Of a stretch of DNA of 64,000 bases, positions 20,503 to 33,099 are shown one piece after another. Position numbers and translations under genes: made by a program. The notes beneath the pieces are model-generated. The model saw nothing but the letters and a program-made list of their open reading frames with translations. It was not told where the DNA came from and did no database searches. This DNA comes from Gnetum montanum (Eukaryota > Streptophyta > Gnetopsida > Gnetales > Gnetaceae): NCBI GenBank assembly GCA_015680685.1, contig MNCI01025089.1:79685-143684 (forward strand), read 5' to 3'. Position 1 is the stretch's first letter; each line of letters begins with the position of its first letter.

Positions 20503-23500
20503 TCAAGAGCTCAACTGCAGCATTAGCTGTTGAACAATGTCTCCTTGAATAGACAAGGAGAGAATATTAGTAGGAGAATCACATTGAAAAACCACATTAC
20601 AACGAAATTTCCAGATAGCATGGAGAATAAGGGGACGAAGGCGACACCAGATATAAATCAAAGAGCCTTGAAGATGCGGAGTGTCACCAAAAAGAACCTC
20701 ATCCAAGCTTGGTCGAAAACCCTGTAAAAACCTACCACACCAAATCCAAGAGCTATGAGCAAGGGGACAAGAAAAAAAACAGTGAGTAAATGCATCTTCC
20801 CTGTGACAAATAGGACATCGCGGGTCAGGAACCCCCAGATGAGAGCGCCGAACACCCACAGGAAGACCTTGGTGAATCAGATACCACAGAAAATGTTGAA
20901 TCTTTGAAGAAGTAGGAGTAGTCCAAATAGTCTGAATACGTTGCTTCCAAACCTGCACATTAAGATTAACTTGCCAAAGATGGTTGAATCTAGGCCAAAT
21001 ATTAGTAGTGGAATTAATAAGAGAGTAAACAATCTTAGAATGATAGGGAAAAACTTGATGACCAGAAATCCAAGAAAGATCTAAAAAACCACCAAGGGAG
21101 TCTTGAATAACAACACTTTTGTTCAAGCTATCCAAAATCGTACAAAAGGTAGACTTTTGAGCAGCATTAATACCGTAAATAAGGTGACATTCAGTCCAAG
21201 TAATCCAACGATTATGAATGCGAAGAGAGGAGAGGGAGGATATGCCAAGCTTATCCCAAGTGCTACATAGATTAGAACACTTAATGGCCCAAGGTTCATT
21301 GTGAATGGCAATCCACCAAGGAGAAAGCTTATCAAGTGTAGAGGAAAAAATAGTGATAGTGTTAAAGTTCCAAAACTGACTGATATAACACCATGCCTTT
21401 CAAATGTGTTCGATGACAATAGAACCAGAAATGGTAATACTAGTGGGAAAAGGAATGCAGTTAAGGAAATGAGTATTATTCCAATAATTACTACCTTTGG
21501 GCTTCCCAGGTTGTATGTGTTTAAGGAAAAGAAGCTTCCAAGGTTTAGAGCCAAATAAGCATTTGGCCATCCATTTGTCACATAACACAATGCCCTGTTT
21601 GTAGCAATTAATGAGGTCCAAACCGCCATCATCTTTATGAGAAGTACAGACATTCCAAGCAACCCGACAAAATCCTTTCTTAGTATGGCTGTTGTTCCAA
21701 AGAAAGTGTTTGACTAGTTGATCAATGCGACGATAAGTAGAGATGCTAGGAGCCCAACAAGAAGAGTAATACACATGAGTAGCTTGGAGAATATGCTTGC
21801 AGACAATAAATTTACCAGCCATAGATAGCTTCTTTTCCTTCCACTTAATAAGCTTTTGTTCAAGTTTCTTCACAGTGACATCCCATAATGTTTTGGATGA
21901 TCCGCCAAAAGAAAAGGGAATGCCAAGAAGCTTAAAAACTTGATCCTTTTCTAAAAATTGCCAAGACTCAGACAACGCCCAAGCTTGAACCGCTTTGTTG
22001 CAAAAGATAGAAGATTTGAACCAATTAATCTGAGAGCCAGAGAGTCTACAATATTGGTCAATGCGATAAAAAAGACGATCAGCAATAAGTGCATCATTCC
22101 TTATCATAAAGAATGAGTCATTAGCAAAATGCATATTCAATAAGGAAGGAACATTATGATCAATGAAAATACCTTGAAGCAAATTTTGTTCCTTATCCTT
22201 ATGAATAGCATGACACAAAAAGTCCGCAGCAAGAATGAAGAGGTAGGGAGCAAAAGGACAACCTTGCCTAACAGAGCGCTCAAGATTGAAGTAATTAGTT
22301 AAGCCAGCATTAGTAGCCACAAGGGCATTGGCATCGGCAAAAAGAGTCTCCACCATTTTAATAAAATTAATGTGAAAACCATATTTATGAAGGCAAGCAA
22401 TAACAAATTTCCACTCAATTTTGTCATACGCTTTAGCATAATCGAGCTTAAGAAAAGCAATGATTTGATTGGAGTCCTCAACCCATTGCATACCTTCCCA
22501 AGCCGCAACAACATTATCAAGAATATACCTACCCTTAACAAAGTCTGTTTGCATTAGGGTAATGATCTGAGGGATAATTAGGTTCAGTATATTAGCAAGA
22601 CATTTAGCCAAAATCTTGTAAACAGAGTTAAGGAGAGTGATAGGACGCCAGTTACCAATCAATGAAGGATCACCTGTTTTAGGAATAAGATGGATGACAC
22701 CTCTATTTAACTCAAGACCGAGAGACTGTTGATTTATGGATTCTGCAAAAACATAAGAGAGGTTTGAACCCACAATATCCCAATGATTCTTAAAAAACTC
22801 AATGGGGATGCCATCAAAGCCAGGGGCTTTATCATTGGCCAGGCTAAACACAGTAGCCTTAATTTCAGAAAGACAGATATCTTGAGCGAGATGATTGTGA
22901 CTACTATGGACAATACTAGGTAGGTGATCTGAGTTAGTAGCAAACTCATCCTGATCAAACCCATTAGAGACAAAGAGGCATTGAAAATGTTGTTCAAGAA
23001 AACCATTTATAACATGAGGATCGGAGGTAAGTTGGTCATTCACTTCCAAGCATTCTATAGTAGGGAAAGTACCTCTACCCTTTAAGAATTTGAAGAACTC
23101 TTTATAGGGTTCTCCCTCAATTTTTAACCACTTGAGATGACTCTTGATGAGAGCACTTCTAGCAGAGTACATATCCCATTTTTTTTAACTGAGTGAACAT
23201 AAGTTAGCCATTGTTGAAGAGCAAAATTAAAAGGGTCATGTTGAAGTGCAGAGTTAAGTTGTTGTAATTCAAAACTAACATTTGCCTTAATAGACTTACG
23301 TTTCTTAGCATATTGCTTGCCCCACCAGTGAGCAAAGTTGCAAATACGAGAAGTGGCATGCAACCACCAGTCAATCCAACCTAAATTGCCTTATGGCCTT
23401 CTCTCTGCATTCCAAAGAGATGTCAAAAGACCTTTACCAGAAGGAGTAAGAAATAAAGAGGCATTCATGCGAAAAAGTTGGCGATGTTGAGCTAAAGATT

Positions 23501-24230
23501 TAGAACCAAAGGTCAAAGTGAGAGAAATTGGAAAGTGGTCTGAGAGGGTAGCATCAAGGTGGACCTTAACATGACCATCACAAAACCATGAGGAATAACT
23601 AGAGAAATAAAATCGATCAAGTCGCTCACAAATGCGATCAGCACCAATCCTAAGGTTGGACCAAGTAAACCAACCTTCACGATTCACGTTAGAGCTGGCA
23701 GCATCAGAGAGACAAAAGTGCTCCTTAACATCACTCCAACTAGAAAGCTCAAGGCTAGTAAGTTGAGAAGAGGCTCCACCAAATTTATCATAAGGATGTT
23801 CGATCATATTAAAATCACCTCCAAAGAGCCAAGGAATGTTAGGCAGACTATGAAGGAAAGACTGCCAAACACTGGTCCTAGTGGTAGGAGTAGTGGTAGC
23901 ATAAATATTACAAATGCCGAAAGGACCAGAAGCGTCTTGAAGAGTAGCCCAAACAAAAGAGGTGTGACTACCATGAGAGAGAATTTTGTTAGACCAGGAT
24001 TTATTGATAATAAGGGTTGCACCACCTTGACCAGTAATATGATTTGTGGAAAAGACAATAGAGTTAGGTAGGATGTTATTGCCTGCAATAATTGCATCCA
24101 GAGTAGAAATTTTAACCTCTTGCAGGAGAAGGAAGTTAGGAAGCAAAGGTTGAGAGGGAATAAAAGCACCAACCACCCATGTTCAGAGGTGATTGGAGAG
24201 CCCCCAGACATTCCAAGAATAGATTAACAT
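20503..24230 (-). pseudogene. LINE ORF2: endonuclease, reverse transcriptase, zf-RVT
   Basis: This protein would nick target DNA and copy the LINE RNA. The start ATG (24230) overlaps the ORF1 stop (ATGTTAA). The endonuclease begins IYSWNVWGL and holds LLQEVK, GGDFNMI and LSDHFPI. RT motifs: NDKAPGFDGIPIEFFK, HLIPKTGDPSLIGNWRPI, LKLDYAKAYDKIEW, SVRQGCPFAPYLF. The catalytic FADD reads FAND, so the second catalytic pair is damaged. The C-terminus has the zf-RVT pattern CPICHREDAFTHCFFSCP. Lesions: in-frame stops at 24183-24185, 23391-23393 and 21400-21402, and one shift in an A8 run near 23180. Otherwise a single frame can be followed over 3.7 kb. Confidence 0.93.
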
Positions 24231-25273
24231 CTAGAGAAGGGGGAGGAGGCCCCTGCCCTAGTTGTAGAGTTAACAATGTCTAAAGAAATCATTTCCTGGT
24301 TGTGATCAATGGCAGTAAAGGGATTGTGGGTGAGTAAGAGTGTTTGAGTGGATTGGTTGGATTGAAGTGTAACGTCATTGGTAAAAGGCATACCCTAACA
24401 TTTCCTACTGAGGGGAACTATTTGAAATCCATCATCATCAATAGGAGGGTTGTTAGAAGCCGTAAAAACGTATGAGTATTTTCCCTTAGCTAATGAAGAA
24501 GCATGAGGAGGTGGCTTTTTGGTAACCTTACTTTGAGACCTAGGTGTGGGAGGAGTCTTTTTGCTAATAGAGGAAACCTTAGGATCAGTAGGGGAGGATT
24601 GTTGTGATCATGCTTGCGCTGCCTTCTTTCGTAACATAAAGGGGCATGAGACAAACATATGACCCTCTTGGTGGTAGTAGTGACAATAGTTCGGAAGGTT
24701 GTAATAGACCACCTTTTGCATATAGTTAATACCACCTGCACGGAAAATAAGTTCTCGTTTAAGAGAGTCTATGTCCACTTCAATCATATATCAAGTCCTA
24801 TGAAGGCCACTAGGTGTACCTAAGGATTCAGTGTGTTTGATTAATCCAAGGCGAGACACAATATCCCTTTCAACTCTTTCTAAAATCAAGGAGAGATTCA
24901 GTAACTCTACAAAACAAGGGACTTTCTGAAATTCAAGAGAAGTTGGTTTGAGAGAAGGAGTCCACTTGCGAATAATCAATAAAGCATGACGATGGTGAAA
25001 GACACTAATGCTAAGAGCTTCAGAAACCATCTCTGAGTTAATAAACTCAACAAGTAGAAAAGAATTAGATAAATATCGAACATGTGAAGCTATCAAACCA
25101 CGATCTTTCCAAACAGAGTTGACATGATATAAAAAGCTAGAAGAGCAGGGAAGGTAGCCTAAAATTTTCACAAAGACATACCTGCTAGAAATGTTGTGGG
25201 TGATAGATTCAAACAAATCATCAGGAAGCTCGTAGAATGGCTTGGAAGAAGTGGAGCCACCATCTGGCGACAT
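24224..25273 (-). pseudogene. LINE ORF1: DUF4283-type RNA-binding protein
   Basis: 350 codons in one frame from ATG 25273 to TAA 24224. The N-terminal half matches the DUF4283 pattern of plant LINE and gag-like proteins (YVFVKILGYLP, LIIRKWTPSLKP, VPCFVELLNL). A zinc-knuckle-like CHYYHQEGHMFVSC follows near 24650-24695, where the second cysteine of CX2C has become tyrosine (one G-to-A change). Then comes a Ser/Pro-rich tail. In-frame stops at 24791-24793, near 24606 and near 24396 break it. The expected role is to bind the LINE RNA. Confidence 0.85.
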
Positions 25274-25620
25274 GGCAACCGAAGGAGCTGATCTAAAACA
25301 GGTCAAAGAGCCTTCTCTTCCATGATCATAAAACAGAACAGGCACCAAGATCTACCTGAGATCTGCAAAGGTGCCTTGATCCTATCCGATCTCATAGGCA
25401 ACGAGATCTGCCCGGGATCTACTAGGGCTCCCTGATCCGATCCAATCCAATCTCCGTTCCTCGCTCTGCCTTTGTTTTTTGCTGAAAAGATCTTCCGAAT
25501 CAGATGCAACGAAGAAACTTTAAATCTATCACTGCAAAAATGCAAGGTAAATCACGGATGCTGCTCATGCGCGTGCTCTGAACAATGGAATCGAATAAAT
25601 CACCAAACAAATGCAGCGCC

Positions 25621-25637
25621 TTTTTGTTTCTATTAGG
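25621..25637. repeat. Target-site duplication of the LINE, right copy
   Basis: Identical to 20287-20303. Confidence 0.9.
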
Positions 25638-26322
25638 CCATGAATGACCTGTGGACATGTACAATGTAATACATGTCATAGTGGATGGATTTGCATCCAC
25701 CCATGGCCATGGACACGACTCCATAGCATACCCATCATGCATAGGTAAAAATTCACATGGGGAAAACATAAAACTATATTTACAATCACCCTGCTTTGTC
25801 TACATCAGTTTTTAGAAATTGTGTCCACTCTCTTGCTCTGTTGTGCTTTGCCACTTTGCTTTGCTCCAGTTTCTCCATCATTGTTGCTCTACCGCTCTTT
25901 GCTATGACACTCTTTGCTCCATTGTGCTTGGCTATGGTCCGCTCTACCCTGCTCTGTCCCTATTCTTTGATAGTAGCACATTGGGTAAGTAAATATTTTA
26001 TGTGCTTTGCTATTTCTTTCTTCAAAATAGGCATCTCAGTAGATTGTCTACATTCATTTGCTTTTTTAGATTTATGGTTTAGGGTTTTTCTTAAGTTCAA
26101 ATTCAGTGTGAGTGTATGTTACTCAATTTTTTTTATTTTTTTATTTTTGTGATGCAAGGCTACGTGACACACATTTTTATTTAATTTTTTTAAGTATGTG
26201 ACAGAATGTGTCTTGCATTTGATATTTTTTGCAATGCAGGTCCATGGGTCTCGCACTACAAGTATCAAAAATTTGATTCACGACTCATATGATTTCCCAG
26301 TTTTATATTTATTTATATAGAA
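25638..26322. other. Low-complexity flank of the LINE
   Basis: It contains repeated words around TTTGCT/CTCTTTGC (25820-25970) and the self-complementary stretch CCATGGCCATGG (25702-25713). A 118-codon open frame (25796-26152) is hydrophobic because of this TTTGCTCT bias, and I do not regard it as a gene. Confidence 0.4.
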
Positions 26323-26636
26323 GACTACAATTGCACTATGAAGAACATTTTTGTCGTACTATTTTTTTAATGTCTTAGTTTCCAATTGCGAGAGACCTAT
26401 GCCTCCCACTATTTGTTGAAAACTATTCTTAATTGAAAACTACAACCACACTGCGATGTGTAGTTTCATGACAGTTTTTTTTATTTCTCAGTTTCCAATT
26501 GACCTCACATTATTTGTTAAAATCTTTTCAATATTGAAAACTATGACCACATTACGACATGTAGTTGAATGGCATTATTTTTTTATTTTTTTCAATTTCT
26601 AATTATGAGAGAATTGCACCTCACAGTCTGCTAGCA
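26323..26636. repeat. Three diverged tandem units of about 100-110 bp
   Basis: Units start near 26323, 26436 and 26537. Each has the order ACTAC/ACTATGACCACA, GTAGTT, a T-run, TTTCCAATT or TTTCTAATT, then ACCTCACA or TGCCTCCCAC. Confidence 0.65.
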
Positions 26637-27639
26637 ATACATCTAGAGGTGAACTCCTACTCATTGTCTTGTAGCATTGTTTTTAATGTGTGCTGATAAT
26701 GTTAATTTTAATGTAGCATAGCTACAGTTGACTAATTGTTATTAAAGTTATATTTAATCAAGAGTGTGGTAAAAGCTAAAGGTGTCAACCAAAAGAGATC
26801 TTCTGTGTGACCAATTGTATTTTTTGAATTGTAGTTATTTCAAAAATATATTAAGACACTTGTTCATCAATTTTATTTGTGTTATGTTATCCTAATTATT
26901 ATTTAATTTTCAAAATTGTAGCTATTGCCTTAGTTTATGAACATAATATTGAAAGTATTTTGGAGTTGCTAAAAATGTCTATCCATTTTGAGAAATTAAA
27001 AAGAATTGAAATTTATAATTGGATGGCAATGAAAGGCTACTATGATAAAAATGTTATTTACAATTTTTATAAATGGTTAACTAACAGTACCTTAGTAGTG
27101 TAAATTCTTTGCAAGCTATCAAAAAACAAAGGTGAAAGCAAAGTGAAAATCACTTAATTCACTATGTCTAAAAATTTGATAAGAGAGATAGCAACCCATA
27201 TTGCTATCTGAAGTTACTATTGATCTTCAAATTTATGCAATGGGCTTTATTTCATGTGAGCATTGGATAGCAATGAAGGTCTTCCATTTGATATCCCCAT
27301 GATCATATTGTTTAGGATGAGGAGGCATTGAAGGGCATGACAGCTTCATGATGTTAGAGAGTCTCTTGGCTTTCCAATTATTGTGAGAAAATTGTTACAA
27401 AATCACAACATATAGTTGATCCCTACATAAATTCAGGATATAGTGAAGTTGAATTTTGATAGCATTTTTAGGAATGCATTGTTGTCTCAGAGACTTGGAT
27501 GCTCATTTGATGTGAAAGAAGATGAAAAACCTTCTATGCAAGAAGTGTGACATCATGACAAATGTTCTTTGAAAAACAAGTTCAATAATTTGATCGAGAT
27601 ATTATGTCAGTATTTCAAAAGCAATGCAACTCTTTAAAA

Positions 27640-29170
27640 TATTGTGGAGAAGATTAAATCAAACAAGCCTCAGTTGCTAGAAGAGAACAATGCACTAAAG
27701 GCAAAAATAAAGAACCTTGTAGCTAATGAAAATAATTACATGAACAAGCTTATTATTCAGAATCAGAAAATGGGTGATGAAATTGTAGCACCAAATACTG
27801 AAATATGTGTACTAAGGAATACTTTAGTGGTGAAAAACATTCACCTTGATGCAAGCAACATCATAAAAGACCCTAATAATGGTACGATGTTGTACATTTC
27901 CTATATTTCTTTAAATATTTATTATTTTTGGAATCTTCTCTTTTAATGTCCTTAATGTCAATGTGTGCAATAGATTTGAATGATATGGGTACACCCAAAG
28001 TATCTAAGAGATTATTTGTTTCTATTGAGTACAACAAAGAACAAATAATCCAGGAGATGAAGAATTTTCAACAAGCAGTAGGTAACTAAATTTGTTATTG
28101 TTGTCACATTTTTCATGTTTAGAAATTTAAATTTTTGATTTGTTGTTCATCCTATTGTCTTATTATATGTATAAAACTATAATAGTAAAATGTAGTTTGA
28201 GTTTATTATTTGATTTTTCCACCTTGTAATTAATGCCAATGTTGATTTTAAAATGCCAATTGATGATTGTGCATCAATTAACAGAGTGATGCAGTTGCCA
28301 TTGAATTATCTTTCCCCATATGTTGCCATTGAAAATAAAAATCTTGTGAGGACATCATTTGCCCCATATGTTGCCATTGAATTCTCTTTTAAGAGTTTAT
28401 ATAAGAAAGGATGGAAAGAATAGATGGATGATGACATCATAGATGTCTACATCATGCACTTGAAGGAATTTCAGAACTCTCTCTATGGCTCTCATAAATT
28501 TCAAAATACAAAATATTTCATCTTCAACACTATGATTCAATGTTATGTGAAGTCCTTTGAGAGCAAGACACAAGTGTCTCAGAAGAACCAGTTAAGATAT
28601 AGATCAAAGAAAAGCAGCAAAAGACATATCGAAAATGTTGAAAGTGGTACGTTGGTTGAAGAAGAAGTTGATGATTTTGTCGTAGAAATAGATAATGTTA
28701 AAAATATTAAAGATAAAATATGTTGAGAGGAATTCTTGCAATCTGGACACACATTCTTCTATCTTTCTTTGAGCAATGGTGAGCATTGGGTTTTTGGTTT
28801 TGTTGATGTATGAGCATATAAAATTTGGGTGTATAACTCAATGCCTTCTTTACAACATCTTATAGCAGTTAGAAAATTCATGTTAAATTTTATTAGCTGT
28901 TTATTTGATGGCAAGTTTGTTTGCTTTGACGGTGTCATGGAAATCAAGGGAAATGGAAAAATAATACCTACAAAATGAAATGTAATTATAGTTGAAGGTT
29001 TTCCAAAATTAGAAAATGTATACGATTGTGGAATGTATACAATAATCTTTGTGCATCACTTACTACTATGTAAAGAGTTGAATTTTACTTCTAATTATGT
29101 TTTAGTGTATTAGAAAACCATGATATGGGAAATTCTAAGTTCTCTTGGACTTCATCAAGTGTAGAGAAAC
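27640..29170 (+). pseudogene. Ulp1/SENP-like (C48) cysteine protease gene, broken
   Basis: This gene probably came from a transposon-type Ulp1 family; such proteases remove SUMO from proteins. Possible exon structure: a coiled-coil exon (27644-27882), an exon 27975-28080 (after TGCAATAG, before GTAACT), then a long exon from about 28284 (after TTAACAG). The protease domain (28424-29150) stays in one frame: WMDDDIIDVY-like start (the W codon is TAG), NTMIQCYV, GEHWVFGFVDV with the catalytic His near 28784, KIWVYNSM (Asn where Asp is expected), and LENVYDCGMYTIIFVHHLL with the catalytic Cys at 29027-29029. At least four in-frame stops and the lost Asp mean it is dead. A 46 bp direct repeat (CCCCATATGTTGCCATTGAA, near 28315 and 28361) lies at the start of the last exon. 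Confidence 0.72.
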
Positions 29171-30154
29171 ATGTGTTTGCAACACATGCTAAATGAGAAA
29201 AGTAATGAACATGGTCAAGTTGTATTACATGATGTAACTAAATCTAATTATAGTCATTGTCCATGATGCATGTCATTTTTTTATGGTATTGTGTTGTAAA
29301 TGCATCTCTTTCATGATTTTGTAAATGATTTTGGTTTTAATGGATATCTTTATCATTTTTATAAAACTATGTGTAATAAATTATCCGTAATGTTTTCTAT
29401 CAGGGTTGGCTATTTGATATTCCATATATATTTAATTATTAATTGTTATAGCATTTTTGGTCTCTCATAACTCATCCTTGATTATGGTTGATATGTTAAG
29501 ACAAGTCTGATACTCACGATTAAACAAAAGCTTCAAAAATATGCTCAAAATAAATATCTAGCATTAAAAGATATAAAATATTAATTTTCAATCTCAAAGT
29601 TAATAATTATAATTGATTTTTGATAACATGCATGTCACTCTATCCTCACATATCTATGTTGCAATACCATGCAAAACACAGAGAATCGCACTTTAAGGAT
29701 GCGTAACCATGCATCTCGCATGTCATTGGAATCTAGATTCAAATTGTAATACACATGATCTTGTAATCCATAGGTATAGATTTTGATTTCATGTTCATAG
29801 TAGCACAAACTATCTCTACATTGCAAGAGCATGTGAGTTGCAAGTAAATGGATTTTGTTAAGGACCTCTATCTTTTAGTTTGCAAATTGATTACAATTCA
29901 TAACTTCATGCATTGCTTTCATGTTTTTAGGCTACAAGGAAAATGCATGATGCATGGGCTTGCATATCATAGTTGTAAAACCATGTGTCTGGCATGTCAT
30001 CATAGTTTGAAAACTAAATGTGACTCGCATGTTCTCACAACCCATGAAGAGAGTCTACGAAGACATGCAAGTTAGAATCAAACATACTATGTTCTAGTTG
30101 GTCTCTATTTCAAGTTGTGAGATTAATGTGACTCATAGTGTCACGTAGCCCCTA
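29171..30154. other. AT-rich noncoding stretch
   Basis: No gene recognised. From about 29620 the words GCATGT, ACCATGCA and CATGCAT become frequent, announcing the repeat fields to the right. Short open frames here (29635, 29848) follow those words and are not convincing. Confidence 0.4.
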
Positions 30155-31060
30155 CTAAAATGCACTCAAAGATTATGAATGAAAATAGTTACTTGAATAT
30201 TATGACTTCAATAAGGTAAAGGATCATCTGATTACAATTTATAACTAAACTATGAGTAGCACCCTCTTACAATCTCAACTAGAAGGCTCTTAGACCATCT
30301 TAAAGGAAACAATTACTGATAATTTGATGCTTATCATAAGAAACAAGGTGATCTAGAAGGCTAAAAAACATCCAAAATTCATTAAGACCTTCCAATTATG
30401 AATAATTGCTTGGAGATTATGGCTTCTAGAAAGCATAGGATGAACTAGAAGAAAGGTCTAGCTAAACTACAAGCACATGCAACTAGCACCCTCCTATAGT
30501 CCCAATTAAAATGCACCTAGACCTTTTGGAAGGGAATAATTGTCTATAATTTCATGTTATCAGAAGAAAGAGGGATATTTGAAAGGCTGAAGATTATCAT
30601 GAAGGTACTCAGACCATCTGGTTACGAATAATTGCTCCAAGATCACGACTTCTTGAACGTAAAGAGTTATCTGATTGAAAATTCTAGCTAAACTACAAGA
30701 AAGTATGACTAACATCCTCTCGCAGTCCCAATCATAAGGTACTTAGACCTTCCAATAGGGAACAATTACTTGTAGTTTGATGCTACTATAAAGAAGAGGA
30801 TCAATGGAAAGGCTGAAGATCATTTGGAAGACACTCAAACCTTCCTATTGGGAATAACTGCTTAGAGATCATGCCATCCAAAAGGTAGAGGTTTATCGAG
30901 TTGTAGATTCTAGCTAAACTACGAAGAAGTATGACTAACACCCTCCCTCAGTCCCTACTAGAAGGTACCTAGACCTTCCAAAAGGAAACAATTACTTGTA
31001 ATTTCATATTACTGGAAGGAAGAGGGTCATTTGGAAGGATGAAGATCACACTACAAGCTA
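30155..31060. repeat. Tandem array of about 225 bp units, four copies
   Basis: The marker word (G/A)CTAAACTA recurs at 30244, 30461, 30686 and 30913, that is every 217-227 bp. Around it each unit has CACCCTC, AGTCCC, TAGACCTT(CC/TT), GGGAA(C/T)AATT, TGAAGATCAT and AATA(A/C)(T/C)TGCTT. Units are clearly diverged. No open frame runs through the array. Confidence 0.8.
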
Positions 31061-31079
31061 TATGCAAGTGGTAGTGGTT

Positions 31080-32235
31080 TCATAGTTTTAGAGTGAGAAT
31101 TGTAGGATCATGCTTCATGCATGTCCTCATACTATTCACTTACATTACAAGTACATGCATGTTACAACTAGGACAATTGAGTTTGTGGTCCTCTTCCTTC
31201 CTCTAAAATTGGTAACCTAATTAGCATATCACACTAGTGTAATTATGGAAAATGGAATATAGGTCAAATTTTTTTCGGGTAATATTGATTCATAACTATT
31301 GTTCTTAGCCTCTGGCTAATCAATTTTTTAAGATCTATGAAATGATCTATTTTTGTAAGACCACATATGCTCAATATAATTTAAATTATTTTTAATATGT
31401 AGTCCTGAAATCATAAGATTCAAGTTCACACTTGGTTAGTAACAAAAATTAACACAGTTTGGACATTAGACAATTGATAAGCAATAATACGGAGCACTTT
31501 ATTGACACAATAATGGGTAGTATCGGTGTAAATACTAGGTGGACATGGTGATAGTATGGTGCGCTTAACATTACTTGCTAAATATTAATCATTTGCATTA
31601 GTGGATAATGGTAGAGAAGAATTTTGTGATGACCTCCAATGCTCTAGTATAGTCATAATTTTGTAGCTAGGCATTCAGCAACATTCTAGTCTTGATTCAA
31701 GCATAGTAAGGTAAGAAATTCACCTCAGGATGAAAAAGACTATAATTCTCTTGAAAATTCCAATCAACTTAAATTACATATATCTCAAATTTATTTCCTT
31801 GCTTGAGGTTCTATGAGATGAATGCAATCTGCATGTTTCTAGCATTATTTACATTGTACTTTCAGATATTGACTACAAGTCATGTGATTCGCATGTCTCC
31901 ACACTATTCACATGCACTACAAGTACATGCATGTTATAATGCATCACATGGCATAAATTTTAAATTGTGAGATGACTACAATCCCCATGTTCCCAACACT
32001 ATTTTCACTGTAGTTTTGGATATTGACTTGGAGGATATTCATGGGTGCAAGATGATGGGATTGCAAGGTCATGCAATTCAAATGTCTCCACACTATTCAC
32101 TTGCACTACAAGTACATGCATGTTGTAATGCATTACATGGCATAAATGTGAAACTGTGGGATGAATGTGATTTGCATGTTTCCAACACTATTTTCATTAT
32201 AGTTTTGGGTATCAACTACAAAGGAATTCCTAGTC
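31080..32235. repeat. Repeat field with ACATGCATGTT-containing units
   Basis: Two clear units of about 190 bp (about 31880-32030 and 32068-32220) share GTCTCCACACTATTCAC, GCACTACAAGTACATGCATG, TCACATGGCATAAAT and CCAACACTATTTTCA. Partial units occur near 31100-31165 and 31815-31880. The words ATGCAT and ACATGCATGT are palindromic. A 105-codon frame (32016-32333) is open across one unit but looks incidental. Confidence 0.7.
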
Positions 32236-32734
32236 GCAGGACACTAGCATTGTTGCTTTTAGAAAGTCCGTGGCCAAACTATGAGCCACATGTTAGTAAC
32301 ACTATTTTCAAATTATTTTTGGGTTCAAATTGAGAGGTCATTCATTGTCATAGTGCACTAGCATTGATTTAAACAAAAGGCCTACAACCGAACTACAATA
32401 CGCATGTCACTTTTAGTTTATAATTTTTAGTGTGTTACGCATGTAAATAATGCACAAAATAAAAATCAAGTTTTCCTTATTTGAAACTATCTACTCGCCT
32501 TATTTGAAGACTTGGGATATTAATCAAAATTACTCATATCTTAAAGTTGTTAGAGAAATTCCTCCACATATAATAGTAGAGGTTATCAAATTGCATGTAT
32601 TAATAACTAAATATTTCAGTGTACTAAAACTGAACTAATTTTATTATTTATTTTAGATAACTTAATGATCTATAGAACTAGTTTAGTGATACTCCATGCT
32701 AGTAGTTAAAGTTTTCAATTCTAAGTGCTCATGT
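32236..32734. other. AT-rich sequence, nothing recognised
   Basis: This joins the repeat field to the truncated end of gypsy copy B. No gene or family was recognised. Confidence 0.4.
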
Positions 32735-33099
32735 TTAAAAGTTTTATGGATTTTTAACTCTCCTCAATAAGTATCATTAAGTTTATCATTAAAGAGTTGA
32801 TGATGAACTTGCTCAATTTCACTCATTCCTACAACATAGAAACTAGTTAAGCTCTTAGTTTGTTCCATGCAAAGTATGTTGCCTTCAGGATCAATTGTCA
32901 ACCACTGGGTATCCTCCTTTTTTGTGGTTTCTATGTACAAGCACTTTTAGATTTTAGATTTATCTACACACTATTTGCATGCTTTGATTGATGTACTTTT
33001 TACAAACTAGAGTTTTTGCACATAGTTTCATCCTATATTATTGTACGTGATGCATGGAACTCTCTTCCTCTTGATCTTTTCAAAAGCATTTTTCTTGGA

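Larger units (their letters stand above)
20304..25620 (-). mobile_element. L1-type LINE, full length or nearly so
   Basis: A 5.3 kb non-LTR retrotransposon bounded by a perfect 17 bp target-site duplication. Parts in order (right to left): a GC-richer 5' leader (25620-25274), ORF1 with a DUF4283-type domain and zinc knuckle, ORF2 with endonuclease, reverse transcriptase and zf-RVT region, and a 3' UTR. It carries only a few stops and one frameshift, so it is younger than the gypsy copies. At the 3' end, on its own strand, it ends in a C-rich tract (complement of GGGGGGGG at 20302-20320) instead of the usual poly(A). Confidence 0.93.

Noticed and set aside
21123-21662. 179-codon hydrophobic frame within the LINE
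   Set aside because: It is in another frame of ORF2. The true ORF2 frame can be followed through the same bases with one stop.
30155-32235. Centromere-type satellite
   Set aside because: Only four and about two to three units, strongly diverged and without higher-order structure; too short to claim a satellite.
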